A stretch of DNA of 57,886 nt. Origin: an uncultured Eubacteriales bacterium. GTDB lineage: Bacteria; Bacillota; Clostridia; Christensenellales; Aristaeellaceae. This document shows positions 49,854 to 57,305 of this stretch, in pieces; position 1 is the first letter of the stretch, and every line of letters begins with the position of its first letter. The stretch covers positions 1-57,886 of the forward strand of contig CADBEB010000018.1 of assembly GCA_902793605.1 (NCBI GenBank), written 5' to 3'. A program made the translations under genes and the position numbers. The notes below the pieces were generated by a model. It was given only the letters and a program-made list of their open reading frames with translations. It was not told the DNA's origin and made no database searches.

Positions 49854-50067
49854 CGGTTTGTCCTTCTTTCATAAAGGAATGAATGGAGGATTTGCGCAAT
49901 AACGGTGAATATTTCGCCGTGTATCCGGGAATCCCCTGCCTGACCGGAAGGGAGAAATATCCCTGCATATTTTTCATCTTTCGTCCTGTATTCCGGGCCT
50001 CTCCGGTGCTATTCTTTCCCCACGGTGATCGACCGATCGCCGAATGATGAAAAGGAGGATCCTGAAA

Positions 50068-50475
50068 ATGTTCTTCTATCGCTTTAACAGGGGTCCTCGT
50101 GGCCGGATGTTTGGACACAGAGGAAGCCCCGTCGGAATGATCCTTGCGATCTTCGGACTGATCTCGCTCGCGCCGGTGGCGCTGGCTGTCCTGTCCGGCC
50201 TGTTTGTCGGTTTCCTCGGAGTGGTCGGCGGACTGGTTGCTGTCGCAGCCTCTGTCCTGTCCTCCCTGGGCTCCGAAGTGGTGGCCGGCGTCAGCGTGCT
50301 GGTCGGCATCCTGATCGGCCTGCTCCTGTACAGGAGCATCCACGCCTGGAAGGCGGCCGCCCGCGAAGAGAAAGAAGAGAGCGCCCCTGCCGCGAAGAAA
50401 ACGGATGAGAAAAAGGCGGAGGAAAAGGAGGAGGAATACTATCCGACCGACACCTACCGCAGCTACGGCGCCTGA
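50068..50475 (+). CDS. Two-helix membrane protein with charged tail
   Basis: 135 residues. Basic N-terminus, two hydrophobic helices (about 24-75) and a Lys/Glu-rich tail ending Y-R-S-Y-G-A. AAGGAGG (50051-50057) is 10 bases from the ATG, which decides against 50044/50047. No domain recognised. The transcript then runs to no clear terminator. Confidence 0.75.
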   Translation: MFFYRFNRGPRGRMFGHRGSPVGMILAIFGLISLAPVALAVLSGLFVGFLGVVGGLVAVAASVLSSLGSEVVAGVSVLVGILIGLLLYRSIHAWKAAAREEKEESAPAAKKTDEKKAEEKEEEYYPTDTYRSYGA

Positions 50476-50572
50476 CAGGCGGCCCTGAAAACGGAAAGGG
50501 CTGAATCAGCCGAACGGAAACGGCGGCTGTTCCGGAGAGATCCGGGGCAGCCACTTTGTGCCGCCGTCCGCG

Positions 50573-50606
50573 GAAAACTGCCGCGGCCTGCAGAAAATTG
50601 CCGCGG
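50573..50606 (+). repeat. 14-bp direct repeats upstream of GGDEF gene
   Basis: GAAAACTGCCGCGG (50573-50586) and GAAAATTGCCGCGG (50593-50606) start 20 bases apart, i.e. two helical turns, right upstream of a promoter with poor -35. Possible activator site. Confidence 0.55.
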
Positions 50607-50641
50607 GGGGCTTTTCTTCCCCCGCGGTCCGGTGGTATAAT
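50601..50641 (+). promoter_or_regulatory. Promoter region with GC-rich hairpin, GGDEF gene
   Basis: -10 TATAAT (50636-50641); a 9-bp dyad CCGCGGGGG / CCCCCGCGG (50601-50627) lies just upstream where the -35 would be, with no good -35 hexamer. Points to regulated expression. Confidence 0.6.
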
Positions 50642-50703
50642 ATGATGATTGTTTGTGTTTTATATCCGGAGGGACACGACCTGTTGTAAAGGAGTCGGCT
50701 CAT

Positions 50704-51849
50704 TTGAATCTTCAGTCGATCGTGATCACGAACTGCATCGGGATCTTCCTGACGCTGATCGTCATCGTCAACAGCAACATGACCCGCAAGGGAAAGGACC
50801 TGGACGCCAGGCTCCTGACACTGCTGCTGCTCGTCACCGGCAGCTGCTGCCTGATGGAGATGTTCTCCTTCCTGGCGGACGGGCGTCCGTCTGCCCTCTG
50901 CCGGTTTGCGACCTGGTTCACCAACACCTGGATCTATATGGGGAACGCGCTCAGCTCGACCCTCTGGCTCCTGTACACGGACCACCACCTGCACCGGAAG
51001 CCGGAGCGGCTGATCCGGATCTACCGGCCGCACCTGATCCTGCTGGCCGCCTGCTGGCTCGTCATCATCGGGAACCTCTTCGGGCACTACCTCTTCACCA
51101 TCGACGAAAATAATGTCTACGCCCGGCGCCCCGCGTCGTATTTCATCTATGTCGTGACCCTGATCATGCTCACCAGCAGCGTTGTCGAGGCGATCCGCTA
51201 CCGTCGCTGCCACCGCATCGTGATCTTCTTCCCGCTGTGGACCTTCCTGACGCCGGTCCTCATCGGGATCGTCATCCAGAGCCTGATATACGGGGTCTCC
51301 CTGGGCTGGTGCTGCACTGCCATCGGCCTGGCCTCCCTCTATATGAGCATGCAGAACGAGCTGGCCTACAAGGACTCCCTGACCGGGCTGCACAACCGCC
51401 AGTACATGGACAGGATCCTGAACACCTGGAACGGGCGCAGCGGGATCATGGTCGATATGGATTATTTCAAGGAGATCAACGACCGCTTCGGGCATTCCGT
51501 CGGCGACCGGGCGCTGAAGGACACGGCGGACCTGCTGGTGGCCAACAGCCCGGAAAACAGCATCGTGATCCGTTTCGCGGGAGACGAATTCATCCTCCTG
51601 CTCTCGACCGGCCAGGAGATCCTCATCCAGAAGGTCGAGGAAAACATCCGGAAGGCTGCGGATGAATTCAACCGGACGGCGGACCGCCCGTACAAAATCA
51701 GTCTTTCCATGGGCCACGCGTTATATGAGAAGAAGGGTGAAGACAGCTTCCTGGAAGCCATGGACAGTGCGATGTATAAAGACAAGCGGATCCGCCACGC
51801 GTCAGGCGAGCTGCAGGACAGGCGGCGATCCGCCCGGCCGGAGCCGTAA
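50704..51849 (+). CDS. Membrane diguanylate cyclase (GGDEF)
   Basis: 381 residues. About seven helices (residues 1-215) resembling a 7TM sensor, then GGDEF domain with D-S-L-T-G-L-H-N-R start and the active loop A-G-D-E-F at 292-296. A-G-D-E-F still supports c-di-GMP synthesis in known cases. No inhibitory RxxD site is visible five residues before. TTG start at 50704 is decided by AAAGGAG (50689-50695). With the EAL protein at 15,431 it forms the only c-di-GMP pair in this window. No terminator recognised after it. Confidence 0.92.
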   Translation: MNLQSIVITNCIGIFLTLIVIVNSNMTRKGKDLDARLLTLLLLVTGSCCLMEMFSFLADGRPSALCRFATWFTNTWIYMGNALSSTLWLLYTDHHLHRKPERLIRIYRPHLILLAACWLVIIGNLFGHYLFTIDENNVYARRPASYFIYVVTLIMLTSSVVEAIRYRRCHRIVIFFPLWTFLTPVLIGIVIQSLIYGVSLGWCCTAIGLASLYMSMQNELAYKDSLTGLHNRQYMDRILNTWNGRSGIMVDMDYFKEINDRFGHSVGDRALKDTADLLVANSPENSIVIRFAGDEFILLLSTGQEILIQKVEENIRKAADEFNRTADRPYKISLSMGHALYEKKGEDSFLEAMDSAMYKDKRIRHASGELQDRRRSARPEP

Positions 51850-51984
51850 CAGGAAAAGTCAGGGCGGCTCGTTTCTCCTCATGTAACTGCTTTGTCCGGC
51901 GCGTCCGGATCCGTCCCGATCGCTCTTAGCCCCTTTAAACGCAACGATCCGGAGCGTTCCGGGTAAAATACAGACTGCATAAAT

Positions 51985-52045
51985 AGTTACACGAGCAGGA
52001 ACCGGTATGACCGTTTCCGTCGGTTTGGGCAGTTTTTGTGTAACT
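51985..52045. other. Structured inverted repeat in a convergent intergenic gap
   Basis: AGTTACAC (51985-51992) and GTGTAACT (52038-52045) are perfect 8-bp arms with an inner AACCG...CGGTT stem. It lies in a 277-base gap between convergent genes (51,850-52,126). No gene or known RNA class fits; it may be a small RNA or an mRNA end. The rest of the gap shows nothing but the terminator at 52081-52117. Confidence 0.45.
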
Positions 52046-52080
52046 TTGTGACCGCTTCAGTTTCACCCTGACTGCCAACA

Positions 52081-52117
52081 AAAAAAGCCCCTGCTCCGCG
52101 GATATGCGAAGCAGGGG
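52081..52117 (-). terminator. Terminator of SH3 gene
   Basis: Stem CCCTGCT / AGCAGGG (52089-52095 and 52110-52116), read on the minus strand into a run of eight T. Confidence 0.85.
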
Positions 52118-52126
52118 TTTCAGCTG

Positions 52127-52855
52127 TCATCCTATACCGTAGCCGGGACTGTTTTCTCTTACATCCCCCGTGTTGTCGTCCACGGTGAACTCAAATACGG
52201 CTTCCCTCCGCGAATCAAACGTCACCAGCCATTCCCGGGTGGTCGCGTCGAATTCCACAAAGACATAGTAATCCTTCAGCGTTTCGGACGTAACGCGCGT
52301 CCCGTTCGCCCAGGGGTTCGTGGAAAGCAGGTAGTTTTCCGCCCGCCGGCGCACGTCCGCCGTCCTCATCCGCGCCGTGCCGGACGGATCCCCGTTGGGA
52401 CGGAGAACCCAGCCCGCCGCCCCGCGCAGGCTGATCAGGAGCCAGTCACCCTCCATCCGGATGATCGGGAACTTCTCTCCCCGACCGAGCAGCCCCACCC
52501 GTTTGGCGTTCTGCGCCTGCCACGCGTAGACGGGCGTCGGCTCCTCCACCGTGATATAGGCCGGATCAAGGAGGAGATAATCCTCCAGGGCATATCCGCT
52601 GACCCCTTCCGTTTCCGACAGGAAGCACTCGCACCATCCGTTGCCCAGGGACATGACGGCCATGTGATCTCCGTAATTCAGCTTTTTGACCGCCTTTGCG
52701 TTGGCGTTCTGCGTCGGGCGGATGGAGATGTTCTTGCTGATGACCACCGCGTCAAAGCCCAGCTGCCCCGGACCCATCGGACGGGTGATCTCCCCGAAAG
52801 CGATCCCGCAGACCAGCGTCAATGCAAGAAACAAACAGATTCCGATCCTCTTCAT
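52127..52855 (-). CDS. Secreted SH3-domain protein
   Basis: 242 residues. Signal peptide (ends I-A-F-G), then two bacterial SH3 domains: S-I-R-P-T-Q-N-A-N-A-K-A-V-K-K-L (about 44-59) with W-C-E-C-F and G-Y-A-L, and a second ending A-A-G-W-V-L (about 145-150). The final 80 residues are a strand-rich PepSY-like part (Y-V-F-V-E-F-D...V-F-E-F-T-V-D-D-N-T-G). SH3b binds peptidoglycan peptides in known proteins. AAGGAGG upstream. Confidence 0.85.
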   Translation of the reverse strand: MKRIGICLFLALTLVCGIAFGEITRPMGPGQLGFDAVVISKNISIRPTQNANAKAVKKLNYGDHMAVMSLGNGWCECFLSETEGVSGYALEDYLLLDPAYITVEEPTPVYAWQAQNAKRVGLLGRGEKFPIIRMEGDWLLISLRGAAGWVLRPNGDPSGTARMRTADVRRRAENYLLSTNPWANGTRVTSETLKDYYVFVEFDATTREWLVTFDSRREAVFEFTVDDNTGDVRENSPGYGIG

Positions 52856-52868
52856 ACCGTTTTCCTCC

Positions 52869-53813
52869 TTATTCCGTCACCGATGTGTGCACCATCTGCT
52901 TCAGCCGCTGCGCTTCATTGGCGACAAAGCCGAATTTCTCGTAGAACGGGATCTTGTCCGGCATCGCGCACAGTTCGGTGAAAATATACGTATCGCGGAT
53001 TCCGTTCCGCCGGATATAGGCCAGCAGCTCTTCGATCAGCAGTTTCCCGATGCCCTGTTTCTGGTATTCCGGCCGGACGATCACGTCCTTGATATAGTAG
53101 TCCAGCCCCAGGTCCCCGATCATTCGCGCCATGGCGACAATCTTTTCCCCGTCGAACACCGATACGCGGAACAGGGTATGCTCCATTGCCAGCGCCGTCT
53201 GCTCCGGCTTCGGACCCTCTCCCCATACGCTTTCCCACAGTTCAATAAACTGCCCGGCCGTCAGGTCGTTATACCGGACCGTATACCGGCCGAACGCCCG
53301 GATTCCGGAACCGGGGCGGCGGATCGTCATTTTGTGCCGTCCCCAGGATTCGTCCTGATATATAAACGCGTTCTGCTCCGTCTTTTCTTCCCTGAACCCG
53401 ACGCCTTCATAGCACCGGACAGCTTGGGCATTGTCCGTGAAGACCCGCAGAGTGACCGTGTCGGCTTTGCTGATCCCGAAAGCATAGTCCACTGCCAGGC
53501 GAAGCATCTTTTTTCCGATCCCGTGTCCCCGGGCAGCCGGATCGACGATCACGAATTTCAGCAGTCCCTCGTTTGTTTCCGGCCGGAGGGAGTAGCAGAA
53601 AAAACCGGTGACGGTTCCATCGTCCCCCAAGGCCACAAACGGACTGTCCCCGTTCCGGATCCTGAGATCCCGAAGCACTTCGTCAAAGTTCTTCGCTGAC
53701 AGCGGATACTCAAAGCGGTTGGCGCACCATAAGGCGTGCGTCCTCGGATCGGAAATCCAGTTGCGGATCACGTCAAAATCCGTTTCCGGTATGCAGGGTC
53801 TTAATCTCATCAT
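52869..53813 (-). CDS. Tandem GNAT acetyltransferase
   Basis: 314 residues composed of two complete GNAT domains: first (1-150) with I-V-D-P-A-A-R-G-H-G-I-G-K-K-M (acetyl-CoA) and N-A-Q-A-V-R-C-Y; second (about 170-314) with I-V-R-P-E-Y-Q-K-Q-G-I-G-K-L-L and F-Y-E-K-F-G-F. Both loops look intact. A natural fusion; double-GNAT proteins include mycothiol synthase and others of unknown substrate. Ends 13 bases before the SH3 gene. ATG at 53813 or 53810. Confidence 0.9.
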   Translation of the reverse strand: MMRLRPCIPETDFDVIRNWISDPRTHALWCANRFEYPLSAKNFDEVLRDLRIRNGDSPFVALGDDGTVTGFFCYSLRPETNEGLLKFVIVDPAARGHGIGKKMLRLAVDYAFGISKADTVTLRVFTDNAQAVRCYEGVGFREEKTEQNAFIYQDESWGRHKMTIRRPGSGIRAFGRYTVRYNDLTAGQFIELWESVWGEGPKPEQTALAMEHTLFRVSVFDGEKIVAMARMIGDLGLDYYIKDVIVRPEYQKQGIGKLLIEELLAYIRRNGIRDTYIFTELCAMPDKIPFYEKFGFVANEAQRLKQMVHTSVTE

Positions 53814-53886
53814 CCTTGTCCTTTCCCGGTCTCCGGCATCACCGGATCATATCCCGGGGACGAAAACACCGTCTCCGCCGTTCCCC

Positions 53887-54846
53887 TTATTCTTCGTAGC
53901 TGTACATCCCGTCGGATCCCACGATCCGACCACTGTACATCTCAATGGACAGCAGATGCGTTCCCTTGGGCGTCCGGAAGGTATAAACCCAGGTGTTGCC
54001 GGTCACCATCTCGTCGCTGACCTTGCCGGTCACCGTTCCGTTCATGGCCAGCCGGCGGATGCTTTCGGCTTCTTCCGGGGTGATCTCCGTCTCGGCAGGG
54101 CCTTCCTCGCAGTCGGTCCTGAAGGCGGTGATCACCGCCGTGTCCAGGCCGTCCCGGAAACCGTGGCAGAACTTCCACACCGGTACCGGCTGGAACGTCC
54201 CGTCTTCCGGCTCTCTCGGGCCGTAGGGATAGTCATGGTTCTCCACCCGGATCAGCTCGCCGTCCCTGAATTCGCATTGCGTGTTGTACGGATTGACAAA
54301 GAACTCGAGATCTTCGATACAGGCCGCCGCGTCCTGCTTCTCGCCGTCCCAGTCATATACGAAATCATCCCGCAGCGGGAGTTTCACCTGCACCGTTCCG
54401 GCCAGCGTCACGGGATGCCAGTCGCCCATCACCGCGATATACGTCCCGTCCTCGCAGGGCTGGAACGCCAGGTATTCCTCCTCCCCGAGGTCTTCCTCCG
54501 TGTAGATCTCATAATCGGTCGGCACATCCGGCGCTTCCACGTTCGAATGGACCACCACTTCCTTTACCGTCCATTTCCTGTCGTTCGCATAGACGGTATC
54601 CCCCGGAGCCAGATTCCGGATCTGCTCTCCGTCATAATGATCCTGTTTGTAGAGGACCGCCGTGAAAAAGCCGGTCTTTTCCACCCTGTCCGCTCCCCGG
54701 ACGAAGAGACCGTACACGCCGTTTCCCAGGTCGAGCGTATCATGGTCCAGCGGAACAGGCCGGATCTCCGCGGCAGACGCGCACGCGGTCACAGCCAGGG
54801 CCAGTATTGCCAGCAGGATTGCGATGACGATACGATTCTGTTTCAT
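53887..54846 (-). CDS. Secreted protein of unknown function
   Basis: 319 residues. Signal peptide with lipobox-like A-C (V-T-A-C-A), then a mature domain rich in acidic residues and Tyr/Trp with several E-D-G-T patterns. The end S-I-E-M-Y-S-G-R-I-V-G-S looks like a beta-strand. Clear AAGGAGGT before the ATG. No family recognised. Most likely exported and anchored. Confidence 0.78.
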   Translation of the reverse strand: MKQNRIVIAILLAILALAVTACASAAEIRPVPLDHDTLDLGNGVYGLFVRGADRVEKTGFFTAVLYKQDHYDGEQIRNLAPGDTVYANDRKWTVKEVVVHSNVEAPDVPTDYEIYTEEDLGEEEYLAFQPCEDGTYIAVMGDWHPVTLAGTVQVKLPLRDDFVYDWDGEKQDAAACIEDLEFFVNPYNTQCEFRDGELIRVENHDYPYGPREPEDGTFQPVPVWKFCHGFRDGLDTAVITAFRTDCEEGPAETEITPEEAESIRRLAMNGTVTGKVSDEMVTGNTWVYTFRTPKGTHLLSIEMYSGRIVGSDGMYSYEE

Positions 54847-54932
54847 GAGGAATACCTCCTTTACCTTTCATCATGTCAGACGCAGCGCAGGGACGTTTGG
54901 TTCCGTCCCTCCGAAAAAAACCTTCCGGCCGT

Positions 54933-55385
54933 TTATTCCCAGCGAACCTGTTCTTCGATCACGCGGACCAGCGCTTCCAGCCCTGCCTGTTCCTCCGGAC
55001 CGAACCGGCCTTTTACCGGGCTGTCGATATCCAGCACGGCGGCGACCTGCCCGTCCGCATGGATCGGGATCACGATCTCGGATTCCGACGCGCCGTCACA
55101 GGCGATATGCCCTGGAAACTGATGCACGTCCGGCACCACGACCGTTTCATCCCGGACCACGGCCGTCCCGCATACGCCCTTGCCAGGCGCGATGTGGATG
55201 CAGGCCGGTTTCCCCTGGAACGGACCGACGGTCAGGCAGCCGCTCCTCATCAGATAGAACCCTGCCCAGTTCAGATCCGGCAGCATGCTCATGATCAGCG
55301 AAGAGAGATTGCTGAAGGCCGCCACATACCACGGTTCAGACTCCAGCAAGCCCTTTGCCTGGTCAACCAGTACCGAGTACTCCAT
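54933..55385 (-). CDS. msrC: Free methionine-R-sulfoxide reductase (GAF type)
   Basis: 150 residues. GAF domain with N-W-A-G-F-Y-L (39-45), G-P-F-Q-G-K-P-A-C (54-62) and G-K-G-V-C-G (68-73); the three family cysteines are C62, C72 and C96. The enzyme reduces free Met-R-sulfoxide. GGGGGAAG precedes the ATG. Promoter with the ATCTGGGATAAT core. Oxidative-stress defence, also in anaerobes. Confidence 0.93.
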   Translation of the reverse strand: MEYSVLVDQAKGLLESEPWYVAAFSNLSSLIMSMLPDLNWAGFYLMRSGCLTVGPFQGKPACIHIAPGKGVCGTAVVRDETVVVPDVHQFPGHIACDGASESEIVIPIHADGQVAAVLDIDSPVKGRFGPEEQAGLEALVRVIEEQVRWE

Positions 55386-55422
55386 GCTCTTCCCCCGTTA
55401 TTTATGCAGTCTTCTTTCATCC

Positions 55423-55451
55423 ATTATCCCAGATAATTCCCCGTCTGACAA
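55423..55451 (-). promoter_or_regulatory. Promoter with ATCTGGGATAAT core (copy 3)
   Basis: Minus strand: TTGTCA (55446-55451), 17-bp spacer ending ATCTGG, GATAAT (55423-55428). Serves msrC. Confidence 0.8.
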
Positions 55452-55570
55452 GTAAAAATCCCGGCCGGCGGGCGCGCCGTCCGGGAGACCGTTCCCCTTG
55501 TTTTAATCTTTTACCTGTGGCAAAATATATTGACAAAGATAACATCATCGCAGCGGGGAGGTCATTCAAT

Positions 55571-56530
55571 TTGAAACCGTTCACAGGAAAACCGACCGAC
55601 TACTCCGGGAGGGAACACTGGCTCGCCCGGCCGGATCATCCGGACAAGCCCGTGGATCTCCTTTTCCTCTACCCCTCCAGCTGCAGGGACCCCAAAGCGG
55701 GGATCATCTGCCCGGTGGATAGCCGGAGCATGGCCAGATGGGCCCGACTCAGTTTTTCCATACAGGCCACCGCTTTCGAGCCCGTCGCGAACCTGTATGC
55801 CCCTTTCTGGCGGCAGGTCAACGCGACGAAGCTCTCGAAGATGAGTTTTGAGGAAGTGGATCAGGCGGAATGGGCGGAACCTCGGACAGACGTATTTGCC
55901 GCCCTGGACTATTATTTTGAGCACCTGAACCGGGGCCGGCCTTATTTCCTCGCCGGCCATTCCCAGGGATCCCGGCTGTGCTATATCGTCCTGTCCGAGT
56001 ATATGAAAGAGCATCCGGAATACTACGAAAGGATGATCGCCGCTTACTGCCTGGGCGACTCCCTGACAAAGCAGTATCTTGCAGACAATCCCCATGTGAA
56101 AGCGGCCAAAGCGGCGGATGACCTGGGCGTCGTGGTTTCGTGGAATACGGAAGGGCCGGCTAACAAAGGCCACAACACCCTGGTCGTATCGCCAGGCGCG
56201 GTCGCTATCAATCCATTGAACTGGAGGACCGATGACGTTCCCGCCTCCGCCGACGAAAACCTTGGTTCCTTCTTTCCCCGTCTGCTCCTTCCCGGGCAGA
56301 GGAGACTGCGCGTAAAGGCGGACGCGGTGCTGGATACGGAACGGGGAACGGTCGTCGTGACCGAACCCCGGCTGGCAAAATACGCCGTCACCGCGATCCC
56401 GGGATTCAAAAAACAGGAACCGGTCTTTGGGCCGGCCAGCTATCACCTGTTCGATTATTCTTTTTTCTATCTGAATATCCGTGAAAATGCCCGTGTCAGG
56501 ATGAATGCCTGGTTTGCGTCAGAGAAATAG
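55571..56530 (+). CDS. DUF3089 alpha/beta hydrolase
   Basis: 319 residues. The nucleophile elbow G-H-S-Q-G-S has Ser131; the opening D-L-L-F-L-Y-P-S and the segment V-S-W-N-T-E-G (about 193-199) with H-N-T-L-V are DUF3089 features. Lipase/esterase-like, no signal peptide. TTG at 55571 is set by GGGGAGG (55556-55562) and the family start; the frame continues upstream without support. Its end converges with the RiPP precursor gene 12 bases away without a terminator. Confidence 0.88.
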   Translation: MKPFTGKPTDYSGREHWLARPDHPDKPVDLLFLYPSSCRDPKAGIICPVDSRSMARWARLSFSIQATAFEPVANLYAPFWRQVNATKLSKMSFEEVDQAEWAEPRTDVFAALDYYFEHLNRGRPYFLAGHSQGSRLCYIVLSEYMKEHPEYYERMIAAYCLGDSLTKQYLADNPHVKAAKAADDLGVVVSWNTEGPANKGHNTLVVSPGAVAINPLNWRTDDVPASADENLGSFFPRLLLPGQRRLRVKADAVLDTERGTVVVTEPRLAKYAVTAIPGFKKQEPVFGPASYHLFDYSFFYLNIRENARVRMNAWFASEK

Positions 56531-56542
56531 TCACGCCCTTCT

Positions 56543-56734
56543 TCAGCCGGTTTTATAGATGTGGCACTGGCTGCTGCAGTGCCAGCCCGTGGCGACTGCC
56601 ATCATGTCTTCATCGGTCAGTTCGTATCCCTGTTCCTTTGCCAGCGCGATGAGCTCCTCCGGGGTTTGCGCTGTCATGACGGCTTCCTTTTGCTCGTCTG
56701 TAAGGATATTGAAAATCTTAAGATCGATGTCCAT
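56543..56734 (-). CDS. Nif11-type leader RiPP precursor peptide
   Basis: 63 residues. Leader (1-50) matches Nif11-like leaders: L-T-D-E-Q-K-E-A-V (11-19), T-P-E-E-L-I-A-L-A-K-E-Q-G-Y-E-L-T-D-E-D (24-43), then A-V-A-T-G as a G-G-type cleavage site. Core 51-63 is W-H-C-S-S-Q-C-H-I-Y-K-T-G, with two Cys, two Ser and one Thr, fit for lanthionine or sulfur crosslinks. AAGGAGGTG sets the ATG. A TTGTGT-17-TATGAT promoter lies upstream. No lanthionine synthetase, radical SAM or peptidase-transporter is in the window. Function by similarity only. Confidence 0.85.
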   Translation of the reverse strand: MDIDLKIFNILTDEQKEAVMTAQTPEELIALAKEQGYELTDEDMMAVATGWHCSSQCHIYKTG

Positions 56735-56788
56735 CGGGACACCTCCTTGCATCCGGTCTATGAGGATATTCTTTTAATTTGTATGCAT

Positions 56789-56817
56789 ATCATATAACAA
56801 TTTCCGATTTAACACAA
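56789..56817 (-). promoter_or_regulatory. Promoter of RiPP precursor gene
   Basis: Minus strand: TTGTGT (56812-56817), 17-bp spacer, TATGAT (56789-56794), 55 bases before the ATG. The region is AT-rich relative to the flanks. Confidence 0.65.
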
Positions 56818-56844
56818 GATATTAATGCATTTTTTTTACGCAAA

Positions 56845-56869
56845 CACCACCTCCCGTCCGAAGGTGGTG
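56845..56869 (-). terminator. Hairpin, possible terminator of SH3 fragment gene
   Basis: CACCACCT (56845-56852) / AGGTGGTG (56862-56869). On the minus strand only TTTG follows, so it is weak as a terminator. Confidence 0.4.
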
Positions 56870-56963
56870 ATCCAATCCAGGCCGGTAACGCAAGCGTGTA
56901 TTCACAAAACGCAGTTCTGAAAGCACGGGTTCAGCCAGAGAAACGATCGATCTGATACACGCC

Positions 56964-57116
56964 TCAATCAGCCTGCTTCGTCAGCATATCGCTTCGTATA
57001 TAACCTTCCAGACCATCCGCTTCCACCAGATACCATGTCTTCCCGTCTTTTCCCCTGGTTTCATCCCAGACCGGAATCTCTTCCCTCCGGGACCCGGCTT
57101 TCCTGTACTCTTCCAT
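56964..57116 (-). CDS. Short SH3-like protein fragment, 50 residues
   Basis: 50 codons with AAAGGAGAT before the ATG. Residues 14-46 (I-P-V-W-D, T-W-Y-L-V-E, G-L-E-G-Y-I-R-S-D-M-L) read like the last strands of a bacterial SH3 domain; the usual first strands are missing. Either a tiny stand-alone gene or a remnant of a larger one cut by the nearby mobile element. No signal peptide. Confidence 0.5.
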   Translation of the reverse strand: MEEYRKAGSRREEIPVWDETRGKDGKTWYLVEADGLEGYIRSDMLTKQAD

Positions 57117-57305
57117 GGTGAAAGATCTCCTTTACTCCCAATCCGGAAAGCGGCGCCTCTTTCCACCAGGTAAGAGCAGAATAAAAAGCCACTTTATAAA
57201 CCATACGGGCACAAAAGCGCATAATGGGAGGGAATCCCTCTCTTTCCGGCACTTTTAGACGGTTTTTGCAGCTCTTGTTGGATTTCCTGGAAAAGCAAAA
57301 CAAAA

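Noticed and set aside
49889..50046. 52-codon plus-strand frame upstream of the two-helix membrane gene
   Set aside because: Poor ribosome site and aromatic-Pro random composition; the real gene at 50068 has AAGGAGG.
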